From positions 1 through 39,343 of the forward strand of contig JALHRW010000021.1 of the NCBI GenBank assembly GCA_022841245.1: a stretch of 39,343 nucleotides of DNA, in the 5' to 3' direction. Within the stretch, counting starts at the first letter, position 1. Each line of letters starts with the position of its first letter. A program made the position numbers and the translations under genes. Source of the stretch: Planctomycetota bacterium (GTDB taxonomy: Bacteria > Planctomycetota > UBA11346). The notes under the pieces were generated by a model that did not search any database, was not told where the DNA came from, and saw only the letters and a program-made list of their open reading frames with translations. This document shows, piece after piece, positions 9,043 through 17,777 of the stretch.

Positions 9043-10152
9043 TCACTCTGCGATAAGTCGCACGGCGTGGATCGGTGGGAGGTGAGCGCTGAGTTCGTGC
9101 CAGGTGCTTCCACCGTCGCGGCTGAGCCAGAGGGAACCGGTAGTCGAGCCGAACGCGAGGTGACGCCCGTCCGGACTCACGTCCAGCGAATGGCGCCAGA
9201 CCAGGTCGTAGGCGTCCTCCTGCGGCAGGCCTTCGCGCAGCACCTCCCAGGACGACCCGCCATCGACGGTGCGGGTGACCACCACCCGGCCATCGACGGG
9301 GATGCGGCTTTCGTCCTTCACCGCCGGAATCAACCAGGCGGTATCGCCATGTTCCGGATGCACCGCCACGGTGAAACCAAAGCCGATGCCCGAGGGCGGC
9401 ACCTCGGGGCAGTGCAGCCAGGTTTCGCCGCCGTCGAGCGAGCGGAACACGCCGTTGTGGTGCTGGATCCACAGCCGGTCGGGCTGGTCCCGGCATTGCA
9501 CCAGGCGGTGCACGTCCTGGATGTTCGGATCTTCGCGGCGCTCCGGCGGCATGAACACCGCGAACAGACCCTTCGACGTGTTGCGCCAGCTGGCCCCGGA
9601 GTCGTCGCTGCGCCAGACTCCGCCACAGCTCACCGCGATCCTGATCCGCCGAGCATCGCGTGGATCGACGCAGATCGAATGAATGCCCGGGTAGTCGGCG
9701 CCGCCGCCGAACCATTCCCGGCGACTGGGATGGTTCCACAGCGATCCGACCAGCGACCAGCTCGCACCGTGGTCATCGCTGCGGAACAGGCCGCCGGGGA
9801 TGGTGCCGCACCACAGTCGTCCGACCTCGTCGGGTCCGCCAGCCTCGAGCGACCAGATCTTCTTCAGGTCCCATGGCAGCGGCCGACCATCGGCGCCATT
9901 TTCCGGGGCATCCGCGGGGCGCTGGGGATAGACCGGGGCGGCGACTTCTTGCCAGCTGGCGCCTCGGTCGGCGGAGCGGTGCAGTTTGACGCCGAAGTGG
10001 CCGTGCTCGAGGGCGGCATACCAGTTGCCCGAGCGGGGGTCCGCCAGCGTGAGCGTCACGTCCAAGCCGAGGAAGTGCCGTCCGACGATGCTCGGCGCGC
10101 CGGCGAGGTCGTAGACGAAGAGGCCCTTGCGGGTGGCGATGTGGAGCAGCAT
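9043..10152 (-). CDS. BNR/Asp-box repeat beta-propeller protein (sialidase-like fold)
   Basis: This 369-residue protein starts at the ATG at 10152, preceded by GGAGGCTGAC; the open frame extends upstream only through the neighbouring gene. At least six Asp-box motifs (S-x-D-x-G-x-x-W) are visible: SADRGASW, SDDHGASW, SDDSGASW, SLDGGETW, TVDGGSSW and SRDGGSTW, as expected of a six-bladed propeller. There is no signal peptide, so it is probably cytoplasmic, which argues against a secreted sialidase. One base separates the start from the stop of the upstream MoaD/ThiS-like gene, so the two are translationally coupled. From memory this pairing recurs in other bacteria, usually annotated as glycosyl hydrolase plus MoaD family protein. 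Its function is unknown. Confidence 0.85.
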   Translation of the reverse strand: MLLHIATRKGLFVYDLAGAPSIVGRHFLGLDVTLTLADPRSGNWYAALEHGHFGVKLHRSADRGASWQEVAAPVYPQRPADAPENGADGRPLPWDLKKIWSLEAGGPDEVGRLWCGTIPGGLFRSDDHGASWSLVGSLWNHPSRREWFGGGADYPGIHSICVDPRDARRIRIAVSCGGVWRSDDSGASWRNTSKGLFAVFMPPERREDPNIQDVHRLVQCRDQPDRLWIQHHNGVFRSLDGGETWLHCPEVPPSGIGFGFTVAVHPEHGDTAWLIPAVKDESRIPVDGRVVVTRTVDGGSSWEVLREGLPQEDAYDLVWRHSLDVSPDGRHLAFGSTTGSLWLSRDGGSTWHELSAHLPPIHAVRLIAE

Positions 10153-10153
10153 G

Positions 10154-10423
10154 TCAGCCTCCGGATAGGGCCTGGATAAGATCGATGGTCGAGGTCGCAC
10201 GCACGCTGTCCGAGAGCAGGCGCCGGTCGGCGATCTGCTCTCCGTCGACGAATGCAGCCATGTGCTTGCGCAGCCCGCCCTGGTCGTCGAGGACGTAGGA
10301 GCGCACGCTGGGCAGGGCGAGGAAGGCGGCGTCGAGGACCTCACGGACGGTCGTGCCGGCCACCTCCAGGTCGTGGACGGGGCAGTGCCGCGCGAGGTTC
10401 TCGGTGAAACGGACGAGGGCCAC
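10154..10423 (-). CDS. MoaD/ThiS-like ubiquitin-fold protein
   Basis: This is a small beta-grasp protein of 89 residues ending in LSGG, the diglycine tail that sulfur-carrier proteins use for thiocarboxylation. The core pattern (VRFTENLARH near the start, TVREVLDAAF, YVLDDQGGLRKHMAAFVDGE) fits the MoaD/ThiS family. I chose the GTG at 10423 because family members usually begin just before the VRFTENL-like strand; a TTG at 10456 would add 11 residues. The stop is one base from the start of the Asp-box protein, so the pair forms an operon. No adenylating partner (MoeB/ThiF-like) is adjacent. Its true acceptor is unknown; a role with the propeller protein is inferred from coupling. Confidence 0.82.
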   Translation of the reverse strand: MALVRFTENLARHCPVHDLEVAGTTVREVLDAAFLALPSVRSYVLDDQGGLRKHMAAFVDGEQIADRRLLSDSVRATSTIDLIQALSGG

Positions 10424-10658
10424 GCGGCAAATATGCCGCGCAACCCCCGCTGGCAACTGTCCTGGCCGCGAGCTTGGGCGTGCATCGATGCGTCCTGGTA
10501 TGCAGGGAGAAGCTTGAGCCGCGGCCCTTAATCAGAATTCGTGCAGTGATACGGAGAACGCCCCATGCGGTGGCGCACTCGAATGGCATAGGATCCGAGC
10601 ATTACGTCGGGGACGGGCGGTGCGTAGCCGACCGCTTCCCGGCTTCCATGGAGTCCAC

Positions 10659-11024
10659 ATGTACATCCGATTCATCTTACCTGCCCTGGCCCTGGCCGCC
10701 CTCGCACCCGGAGTGACCTTTGCGGTCGAAGGAGAAGCGCCCCAGCCGTTGCCGAAAAGCGAGGATCCCGCTCAGAAAGCTGATGGTTCCACCACGACCA
10801 CGAAGGGCGAGTCCTCGGAGCCGCTCAACAGCGTTTGCCCGATGGATGGCAGGAAGGTCGACCGCAAGGCCGGCACCGTACCGGTTGCTGTCGGTACGGG
10901 AGCCGAGACCAAGCACTTCAGCATGGGCTTTTGCAGCATGACCTGCTGTGCGGCATTCACCAAGGATCCGGCGCCAGCGCTCACGAGTAAGCTCGCACCG
11001 GGGCCCAAGACCAACTTCAAGTAG
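10659..11024 (+). CDS. Secreted YHS/TRASH-like cysteine-rich protein, putative metal binder
   Basis: This 121-residue protein starts at the ATG at 10659 (GGAG in front) with a clear signal peptide: YIRFILPALALAALAPG, then a likely cleavage site after TFA. A low-complexity linker rich in Lys, Ser and Thr follows. The C-terminal half has NSVCPMDGRKVDR, then a strand segment ending KHFSMGFCSMTCCAAFTKDP. The spacing CPM-x-G-x-x-V ... F-C-x-x-x-C-C-x-x-F-x-x-x-P resembles YHS/TRASH metal-binding domains of copper or other metal handling proteins. The double cysteine is unusual for a simple YHS motif. It lies between convergent and divergent genes with no metal transporter nearby. Metal binding is inferred from the motif only. 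Confidence 0.75.
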   Translation: MYIRFILPALALAALAPGVTFAVEGEAPQPLPKSEDPAQKADGSTTTTKGESSEPLNSVCPMDGRKVDRKAGTVPVAVGTGAETKHFSMGFCSMTCCAAFTKDPAPALTSKLAPGPKTNFK

Positions 11025-11109
11025 GATTGGCGGAGCCGCGTTGCTCGGCTGACGGCCAGAAGCACCAGACAGGGCCATCTATTGGCGACTGTGGTCACGT
11101 CTCTCGGAT

Positions 11110-11514
11110 TCATGGCATCGAGGTAGGGAAGTGTTCGGTGTGGCTGTCGCCGGTCCGTCCATAATAGACGGCCCGGCGGCCGGGGATCGACACCAGGTAG
11201 CCTATGCACCCAGCAGCTGCGATACGGTCGCAGAAGGCGTGGTAGGCGATCTGCTTGGTTTGAGCGGCAACGATGGCAGCGGCAACGCCATCGGGATTGA
11301 ACGCGAGGGCCGGTGCGGTGGAACAATAGGATATCGGAACCCGCAAGGACTCTCCGCACGGCAGATAGTAGGTGGTTTCGTTCCTGCAGATATCGGCGAA
11401 ATAACGCTCGACACCGGCCTGCTTCAAGTTGGCGATGATCTGCGGGAAAACCAGACGTTCCTCGTCAGCACCGCGCGTGCATTCGTGGAGGACGTCGGCA
11501 ATGTGGGCTTCCAT
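11110..11514 (-). CDS. DUF1398 family protein
   Basis: This 134-residue protein has the DUF1398 layout: a conserved core with YFADICRNETTYYLPCGES, then a helix with AIVAAQTKQIAYHAFCDRIAAAGCIGYLV and a C-terminal RAVYYGRTGDSHTEHFP. The ATG at 11514 has CAGGAGCAACC in front; an ATG five codons upstream lacks a comparable site. Members are short soluble proteins of unknown function. It sits 34 bp downstream of a MarR-type regulator on the same strand, so the two are very likely co-transcribed and share control from the palindrome upstream of marR. What inducer the pair answers to cannot be read from the sequence. Confidence 0.8.
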   Translation of the reverse strand: MEAHIADVLHECTRGADEERLVFPQIIANLKQAGVERYFADICRNETTYYLPCGESLRVPISYCSTAPALAFNPDGVAAAIVAAQTKQIAYHAFCDRIAAAGCIGYLVSIPGRRAVYYGRTGDSHTEHFPTSMP

Positions 11515-11548
11515 GGTTGCTCCTGGCAAAGGATGGCTGGTTGATGCG

Positions 11549-12016
11549 CTATGACAGCGGCACAGAGCGGAGATGATGGTGCTCGACGAGGTCGCGCAGG
11601 AAACGGGTCACGGCTTGCATGGTTTCGGGTGGCACGTGACCGAAGAACTCGCGTTCGTTGAGGTCAGCGAGTTCAGTGAGCGTCGGTACGAGTCGGCGCC
11701 CGGCCGGAGTGAGGCGCACGAACTGTCCGCGGCTATCGCTGGCGTTGGCCGAGCGGGACACCAGCTGGCGGGTGACGAGCTTGTCGATGAGCTTGGTGAT
11801 CCCGCCGCGCGTCATGCCCAGGAGGGTTGCGAGTGCGCTGGGAGCCATGCTGTCGCGCTCGTACAGTTCGCGCAGGCAGGCCCATTCGGCTATCGAGACG
11901 CCTCGCTGCTCAAGCTTCTGCCGGAATGCACCCGAGACGTGGTTCGAGACGAAGCGTAGCCAGAAGCCGAGGTGGGCAGTCAGCGGGCCGTCTGGGGGCG
12001 GAGGACGTTTAGGCAT
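11549..12016 (-). CDS. MarR-family transcriptional regulator
   Basis: This 155-residue winged-helix regulator has the usual MarR length. Features in order: N-terminal dimer helix (TAHLGFWLRFVSNHVSGAF), the helix-turn-helix with recognition helix TRGGITKLIDKL, the wing (ANASDSRGQFVRLTPAGRRL, with the D-x-R of MarR wings) and a C-terminal dimer helix. MarR proteins bind palindromes as dimers and usually repress their own operon. A near-perfect 15-bp-arm palindrome that contains the -35 and -10 boxes lies immediately upstream. The ATG at 12016 is directly after this palindrome, leaving almost no leader and no ribosome site at normal spacing. It is predicted to control itself and the DUF1398 gene. 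Confidence 0.93.
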   Translation of the reverse strand: MPKRPPPPDGPLTAHLGFWLRFVSNHVSGAFRQKLEQRGVSIAEWACLRELYERDSMAPSALATLLGMTRGGITKLIDKLVTRQLVSRSANASDSRGQFVRLTPAGRRLVPTLTELADLNEREFFGHVPPETMQAVTRFLRDLVEHHHLRSVPLS

Positions 12017-12058
12017 GGTTGACTAGGAAACTACCTCCATGTGGTTTCCTTGTCAACC
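12017..12058 (-). promoter_or_regulatory. MarR operator overlapping the marR promoter
   Basis: Arms GGTTGACTAGGAAAC (12017-12031) and GTTTCCTTGTCAACC (12044-12058) match at 14 of 15 positions around a 12-bp spacer. Read on the reverse strand, TTGACA (12056-12051) and TAGTTT (12033-12028) lie 17 bp apart, giving a strong -35 and a fair -10 inside the palindrome. A bound MarR dimer would block polymerase. Transcription would begin only a few bases from the ATG at 12016, so the marR message may be leaderless or nearly so. Confidence 0.85.
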
Positions 12059-12108
12059 AAGTCTGACGGTTTCGCTCACGGCCTACTCAAGGACGTTCTC
12101 GGGCCTTA

Positions 12109-14142
<2,034 letters not shown>

Positions 14143-14181
14143 TCATGGAACGAACGCGTTCTGTACGACCGCCGCCAGCCG

Positions 14182-15231
14182 TCAGCGGTTGAGCATAGCG
14201 AAGGCGAGCAGCGGCCGGGCCTGTTCGACGTTGGCCGCCATCAGCCGGTCGAGCTCGGGCATCCATCCCTTCATGGTCGCGGCGATGAACGGCTTGGCCG
14301 GCGGCTGCCGGTCGATCTCGGAGGTGAGGTAGGGATAGAGCATGCGGAAGGTCTCGCGATGGTGCTCGTTGATGAAGAAGCGCGGCTTGGCCATCGACAG
14401 CGAGCCGACGACGCTTTTGCCCGAGTCCATCACCACGCGCTTGAGCGATTCGATGTTGACCAGGTTCTTGCCCTTCAGCTTGCTGTAGTAGGGGAAGTCC
14501 TCCTGGATCAGTCCGTAGCGGCGCAGGATGTCGTTGGTCGAATAGAGCGATTCGTCGGTGAACTGCGTGCCATGGCTCTTGAGGAATCGCTTGGCCATGT
14601 CCGTGGTCAACTCGGCGGTCTCCTGCTTGCCACCCTTGAATACCAGGATGCTCGAATGCGAGCCCGGCATGATGTCGACGTCCACCTTGGTCGTGCCGGA
14701 GTGCGAGGGGTAGGTCGGCTGGAAGAAGTCGTCGACTCCGCGCATGTCGTGCTGCGAGAGCAGGGCATGGTAGTAGACGATGTTCTGGGTCAGGGTGATG
14801 TGCTGCCACATGCTCCCGCTGCCGGCGTTGGAGCCAGGCACCGGGTCGATGGCGAAGATGTTGACCTTGATCAGGGACAGCGGCGGTCCCATGCGGTGCA
14901 TCATGTTGGCGATCTTCGCGCACGTCACCGCGCCGCGACTCCAGCCGCACAGGTTGACGATGCGGGGCAGTGGCTTGATGCCGGCGAGGATCTTGATGGC
15001 GCCCTCGACGTTCTTGTCGGCCCCGGTGCCGAAGAGCAGGCCACCGAGCTTGCTCGCGCCGCCCGGGTTTGCCCGTCCGCCGAAGCAGGTCGGCTTCCAT
15101 GTGCCGGACCCGGGTCCGTCAGTGATCATGCACTCATGCTGCAGGGTCTGGCGCCATAACCGCGCGACCGCATCATTCGAGTCGCGGTGGAAGTTGGTGC
15201 CGCAATTGTAGATGGTGAAGGCCTGGCCCAT
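14182..15231 (-). CDS. Alpha/beta hydrolase, DUF2235/effector-lipase-like
   Basis: This 349-residue protein starts MGQAFTIYNCGTNFHRDSND at the ATG at 15231 (a weak CGGGAAT lies upstream; the longer frame has no supported start). The nucleophile elbow NLCGWSRGAVTC places Ser98 in G-x-S-x-G. Asp129 in FAIDPVPG and His192 in IMPGSHSS are plausible triad partners. The GWSRGA elbow resembles DUF2235 and type VI secretion phospholipase effectors. No signal peptide or membrane segment is seen. It is divergent from the sigma-54 activator of the R-body locus, with 460 bp between. No immunity-like gene, VgrG or PAAR protein is adjacent, so an effector role is a guess from fold likeness. Substrate is unknown. 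Confidence 0.7.
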   Translation of the reverse strand: MGQAFTIYNCGTNFHRDSNDAVARLWRQTLQHECMITDGPGSGTWKPTCFGGRANPGGASKLGGLLFGTGADKNVEGAIKILAGIKPLPRIVNLCGWSRGAVTCAKIANMMHRMGPPLSLIKVNIFAIDPVPGSNAGSGSMWQHITLTQNIVYYHALLSQHDMRGVDDFFQPTYPSHSGTTKVDVDIMPGSHSSILVFKGGKQETAELTTDMAKRFLKSHGTQFTDESLYSTNDILRRYGLIQEDFPYYSKLKGKNLVNIESLKRVVMDSGKSVVGSLSMAKPRFFINEHHRETFRMLYPYLTSEIDRQPPAKPFIAATMKGWMPELDRLMAANVEQARPLLAFAMLNR

Positions 15232-15693
15232 GTTGGATTCCCGTTGGAGGCGAGGGGAAGCTAGGTGCCGACCGGCTCGGTCAAGATGCGCCGGAGGGGT
15301 AAGGGTATGGCCGGTGGAAGGTTGAGTCCCGTATGGTCGGCCCGGTGCCGTGAGGAGGCTGGCCCGGTGCCGCATGCGCCGAGCGACTGCTTCAGCACCG
15401 ACCACGGGGCCGGTTGATGGCTCGTCCGACGTCGTCCTCATCGAGGCGGAAGGAACGAACATCGTTTTCCCAGGTGCCCGATATCCATGCGAAGGTCGGC
15501 GACGGGGGCCCGCTGCCGTATTTGCATCTCCGCAAGTATTCCGGTAGACTGGACGGCTTGCCTGCGATCGACGGCCGGCTGCTACATTCAGGGACCAGCA
15601 ACGCATGTCGGATTATGGACCACCCGCCGCGGCCGAGGAGGCCGCGGTCGTGCGACAGCATTGGCGGTATGATGCTGCCGCGTCTCGTGCGCC
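15232..15693. other. Intergenic region between the hydrolase and the sigma-54 activator
   Basis: This 462-bp divergent region has no supported gene. It should hold promoters for both flanking genes, but I could not place clear -35/-10 or -24/-12 boxes. A half-copy (TGGACGG at 15550-15556) of the palindrome found upstream of the reb promoter lies about 138 bp before the activator start and could allow autoregulation. A hairpin with arms CCGCGGCC and GGCCGCGG (15627-15647) lies closer to the start, with no assigned role. Confidence 0.45.
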
Positions 15694-16695
15694 ATGACTG
15701 GCCAGCCGATGGCCCATGTCGTCGGCCGATCCGAGCCGTGGCAGCGGACGCTGGCGCTCATCCGCCGCCTGGCCGATAGCGACCGGCCGGTGCTGATCAC
15801 CGGCCAGACCGGCACTGGCAAGGAGGTGGCGGTCCAGCAGCTGCATGGCAGCGGTCGGCGTCGCGACCAGCCGCTGCTGGCGATCAACTGCGCCGCCCTG
15901 CCCGAAGCGCTGATCGAGGCGCAGCTCTTCGGCCATGAGCGCGGCGCGTTCACCGGTGCCGACGGCATGCGCGAGGGCTTCTTCGCCGCGGTCGGCGAAG
16001 GGACGCTGTTCCTCGACGAGATCGGCGAATTGCCGCTGCCGCTGCAGCCCAAGCTGCTGCGGGTGCTTGAGACGCGGATGTTCCGTCCGCTCGGTGCGGT
16101 CACCGAGCGGCCCTTCCGCGGCCGGATCGCCGCCGCCACCCATCGCGACCTGGCGGCGATGGCCGGAAACGGCCAGTTTCGCGAGGACCTCTTCTATCGC
16201 CTGCATGTCTTCGAGATCGCCGTCCCGACCCTCGAGCAGCGGCGTGAGGACATCCCCTGCCTGGTGCGGCATTTCGCCGCCCAGCAGGCGCGGACGTTGC
16301 GCTTCACTCCCGAGGCGCTGGCGGCGATCACCGCTGCCTCCTGGCCCGGCAACATCCGCCAGCTCCGCGCCGTGATCGACCGCATCGCCGTGCTCTGCGA
16401 CGATGATCCGCTGACCTCGACCAGCGTGCTCCCGTTCCTGCCGGTGCGGCAGACGACGCCAGGTACCGACCGCATCGAGGCGGTGGCGGCGGCGGTCCTC
16501 CGCCTGGAGATGGCCGACAAGCTGGGCGGCATCACCAAGGCGATGATCGATCTGGCGATGCGGGAGTCGGCAGGGAACAAGAGCGCCGCGGCGCGCCTAC
16601 TCGGAGTCCACCGCAAGGTGGTCGAGCGTCAGCTGCAGGTGCCTGGCGATCCGCTGCGTCAGCTGCGTGGGAAGGCCGACGGCCGGGTTGGCTGA
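15694..16695 (+). CDS. Sigma-54-dependent AAA+ transcriptional activator without a sensory domain
   Basis: This 333-residue enhancer-binding protein would use ATP to open promoters held by sigma-54 RNA polymerase. The AAA+ domain begins almost at residue 8. Walker A is GQTGTGKE (37-44), the sigma-54-contact loop GAFTGA is at 84-89, and Walker B is LFLDEIGE (105-112). The arginine-finger region EDLFYRLHVFEI and sensor motif WPGNIRQL follow. A Fis-type helix-turn-helix (GNKSAAARLLGVHRKVVERQ) ends the protein. There is no receiver, GAF or PAS domain, so activity must depend on a partner or on expression level. The ATG at 15694 is the first start after an in-frame TGA at 15670. It lies directly upstream of a -24/-12 promoter and two palindromes, so it is almost certainly the reb activator. 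Confidence 0.93.
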   Translation: MTGQPMAHVVGRSEPWQRTLALIRRLADSDRPVLITGQTGTGKEVAVQQLHGSGRRRDQPLLAINCAALPEALIEAQLFGHERGAFTGADGMREGFFAAVGEGTLFLDEIGELPLPLQPKLLRVLETRMFRPLGAVTERPFRGRIAAATHRDLAAMAGNGQFREDLFYRLHVFEIAVPTLEQRREDIPCLVRHFAAQQARTLRFTPEALAAITAASWPGNIRQLRAVIDRIAVLCDDDPLTSTSVLPFLPVRQTTPGTDRIEAVAAAVLRLEMADKLGGITKAMIDLAMRESAGNKSAAARLLGVHRKVVERQLQVPGDPLRQLRGKADGRVG

Positions 16696-16717
16696 GGATG
16701 CGCCACGGACGCCGGGG

Positions 16718-16765
16718 TGGACGGAATCGTCCATCGCCATCCGGAGCCATGGACGGTTCCGTCCA
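16718..16765 (+). promoter_or_regulatory. Paired upstream activator sites for the reb promoter
   Basis: Two palindromes, TGGACGGAATCGTCCA (16718-16733) and TGGACGGTTCCGTCCA (16750-16765), share the arm TGGACG/CGTCCA and have centres 32 bp apart, close to three helical turns. They lie about 75-125 bp upstream of the -24 box, the usual place for enhancers of sigma-54 activators. Two dimers of the Fis-type helix-turn-helix protein encoded just upstream could bind side by side. Binding is inferred. Confidence 0.75.
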
Positions 16766-16838
16766 GCGAGGTCGGCCGGCCTCGGATGGGATGTGCGGAT
16801 ATGCGCTGAAAATCGCGTTTTCCGAGCGGATGGCCGGC

Positions 16839-16855
16839 TTGGCACAGGCTGTGCT
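16839..16855 (+). promoter_or_regulatory. Sigma-54 (-24/-12) promoter of the R-body operon
   Basis: TTGGCACAGGCTGTGCT carries the invariant GG (16841-16842) and GC (16853-16854) exactly 10 bases apart, with a perfect TTGGCAC -24 element and one deviation (GTGC for TTGC) at -12. The start of transcription would be near 16866, about 25 bp before the first reb ATG at 16892. Two enhancer-like palindromes and the activator gene lie upstream. Confidence 0.8.
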
Positions 16856-16891
16856 CCAGTGCGGTCACCATCCCGTACCACGGAGGATATC

Positions 16892-17134
16892 ATGGCCGAT
16901 CCCACCACCACCACCCCCAACACTGTGAATGGCCAGATCACCGACGCCATCACCCAGACCAACGTCAAGGTCCTGGGCGAAGCGCCGGCGATGGCCATGG
17001 GCAGCCTGTACCAGACCATCGGCAACTCGGTGGCGATGGCCGCGGCCAACGCGGTCTACGCCCAGCAGCAGGCCAACGTCACCTACCAGGCGGCGACCAC
17101 GATCGCGGTCAGCCACCTCATCAAGGGCAAGTGA
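16892..17134 (+). CDS. rebB: R-body protein, RebB family (copy 1)
   Basis: This 80-residue protein belongs to the RebB/killing-trait family whose members polymerise into R-bodies, coiled ribbons that extend explosively in some bacteria. The ATG at 16892 has GGAGGATATC in front. The family core reads VNGQITDAITQTNVKVLGEA, a hydrophobic run with SLYQTIGNSVAMAAANAVYA, then QQQANVTYQAATTIAV. Such proteins are Ala-rich and helical with no signal peptide, so assembly is cytoplasmic. It is the first gene after the sigma-54 promoter, with two near-identical copies immediately downstream. A common mistake would be to start it upstream at 16667; that frame covers the promoter. Confidence 0.92.
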   Translation: MADPTTTTPNTVNGQITDAITQTNVKVLGEAPAMAMGSLYQTIGNSVAMAAANAVYAQQQANVTYQAATTIAVSHLIKGK

Positions 17135-17187
17135 TCAGCGGGTCGCCGACCCGCCGAGCTTGAACCATATCTTCCAAGGAATCCCAC

Positions 17188-17427
17188 ATGCCCGACTCTT
17201 CCGCTACCACCGTCAATGGCCAGATCACCGACGCCATCACCCAGACCAACGTCAAGGTCCTGGGCGAGGCGCCGGCCATGGCCGTCGGCAGCCTCTACCA
17301 GACGATCAGCAACTCGGTGGCGATGGCCGCGGCCAACGCGGTCTATGCCCAGCAGCAGGCCAACGTCACCTACCAGGCGGCGACCACGATGGCCGTCAGC
17401 AGCCTGATCAACGGCACTGCCGCCTGA
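17188..17427 (+). CDS. rebB: R-body protein, RebB family (copy 2)
   Basis: A 79-residue Reb protein almost identical to copy 1 from TVNGQITDAITQTN to the end of the Gln-rich stretch QQQANVTYQAAT. Differences are confined mainly to the first eight residues, a few core positions (AVGSLYQTISNS) and the tail (SSLINGTAA). The DNA is also nearly the same over most of the gene, which points to recent duplication or gene conversion. A ribosome site AAGGAATCCC precedes the ATG. It lies 53 bp after copy 1 with no terminator between. Multiple Reb subunits are normal in R-body loci, where different subunits co-polymerise; which role this copy has cannot be told. Confidence 0.92.
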   Translation: MPDSSATTVNGQITDAITQTNVKVLGEAPAMAVGSLYQTISNSVAMAAANAVYAQQQANVTYQAATTMAVSSLINGTAA

Positions 17428-17446
17428 TCCGGACTGAGAGCATACC

Positions 17447-17689
17447 ATGCCGACCTCTAGCGACGCGCCGTTGACCACGGTCAACGGCCAGATCACCGAC
17501 GCCATCACCCAGACCAACGTCAGCGTCCTGGGCGCGGCGCCGGCCGTGGCGATGGGCAACCTGTACCAGACGATCAGCAACTCGGTGGCGATGGCTGCGG
17601 CCAACGCGGTCTACGCTCAGCAACAGGCCAACGTCACCTACCAGACCGCCAGCACGGTCGGGGTGCAGGCGCTGCTCAGCGGCGAGTAG
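17447..17689 (+). CDS. rebB: R-body protein, RebB family (copy 3)
   Basis: An 80-residue Reb protein with the same core (LTTVNGQITDAITQTNVSVL, NLYQTISNSVAMAAANAVYA, QQQANVTYQTAST), slightly more diverged than copies 1 and 2. The start at 17447 is 19 bp after copy 2; the ribosome site (GGACTGAGAG) is weak, so its yield may depend on translation of the preceding gene. It ends VQALLSGE. Eighteen bases after the stop comes a 17-bp perfect hairpin, so copies 1-3 form a block that could be expressed at a different level from the genes beyond. Confidence 0.92.
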   Translation: MPTSSDAPLTTVNGQITDAITQTNVSVLGAAPAVAMGNLYQTISNSVAMAAANAVYAQQQANVTYQTASTVGVQALLSGE

Positions 17690-17707
17690 CCGGACGCCCT
17701 CCCGTAA

Positions 17708-17746
17708 CCATCGGCCGCCGCCGGGATGACCGGCGGCGGCCGATGG
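17708..17746 (+). promoter_or_regulatory. Perfect 17-bp intercistronic hairpin in the reb operon
   Basis: The arm CCATCGGCCGCCGCCGG (17708-17724) is repeated as an exact inverted copy at 17730-17746 around the loop GATGA. The stem is extremely G/C-rich, but no T-tract follows on either strand, so it does not look like a classic intrinsic terminator. At this position it would protect or separate the message of the three upstream reb copies, or act as a partial attenuator for the genes downstream. Confidence 0.8.
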
Positions 17747-17777
17747 GGACCGGATCCACCACGGCGCGGACACCCCC

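Noticed and set aside
10571-10581. TGGCGCACTCG, identical to 11 bases of the tRNA-Arg 3' end, as a possible attachment-site remnant that would frame a 11.7-kb island including the R-body locus
   Set aside because: The match is too short, no integrase gene is present, and the segment would include thiC, a core gene.
15655-15680. A possible -24/-12 promoter (GG...GC) before the sigma-54 activator
   Set aside because: The GG and GC are nine, not ten, bases apart and the flanks do not match.
16931-17650. Regularly repeated DNA considered as a CRISPR or tandem-repeat array
   Set aside because: The repeats are paralogous reb coding sequences in frame, not short repeats with unique spacers.
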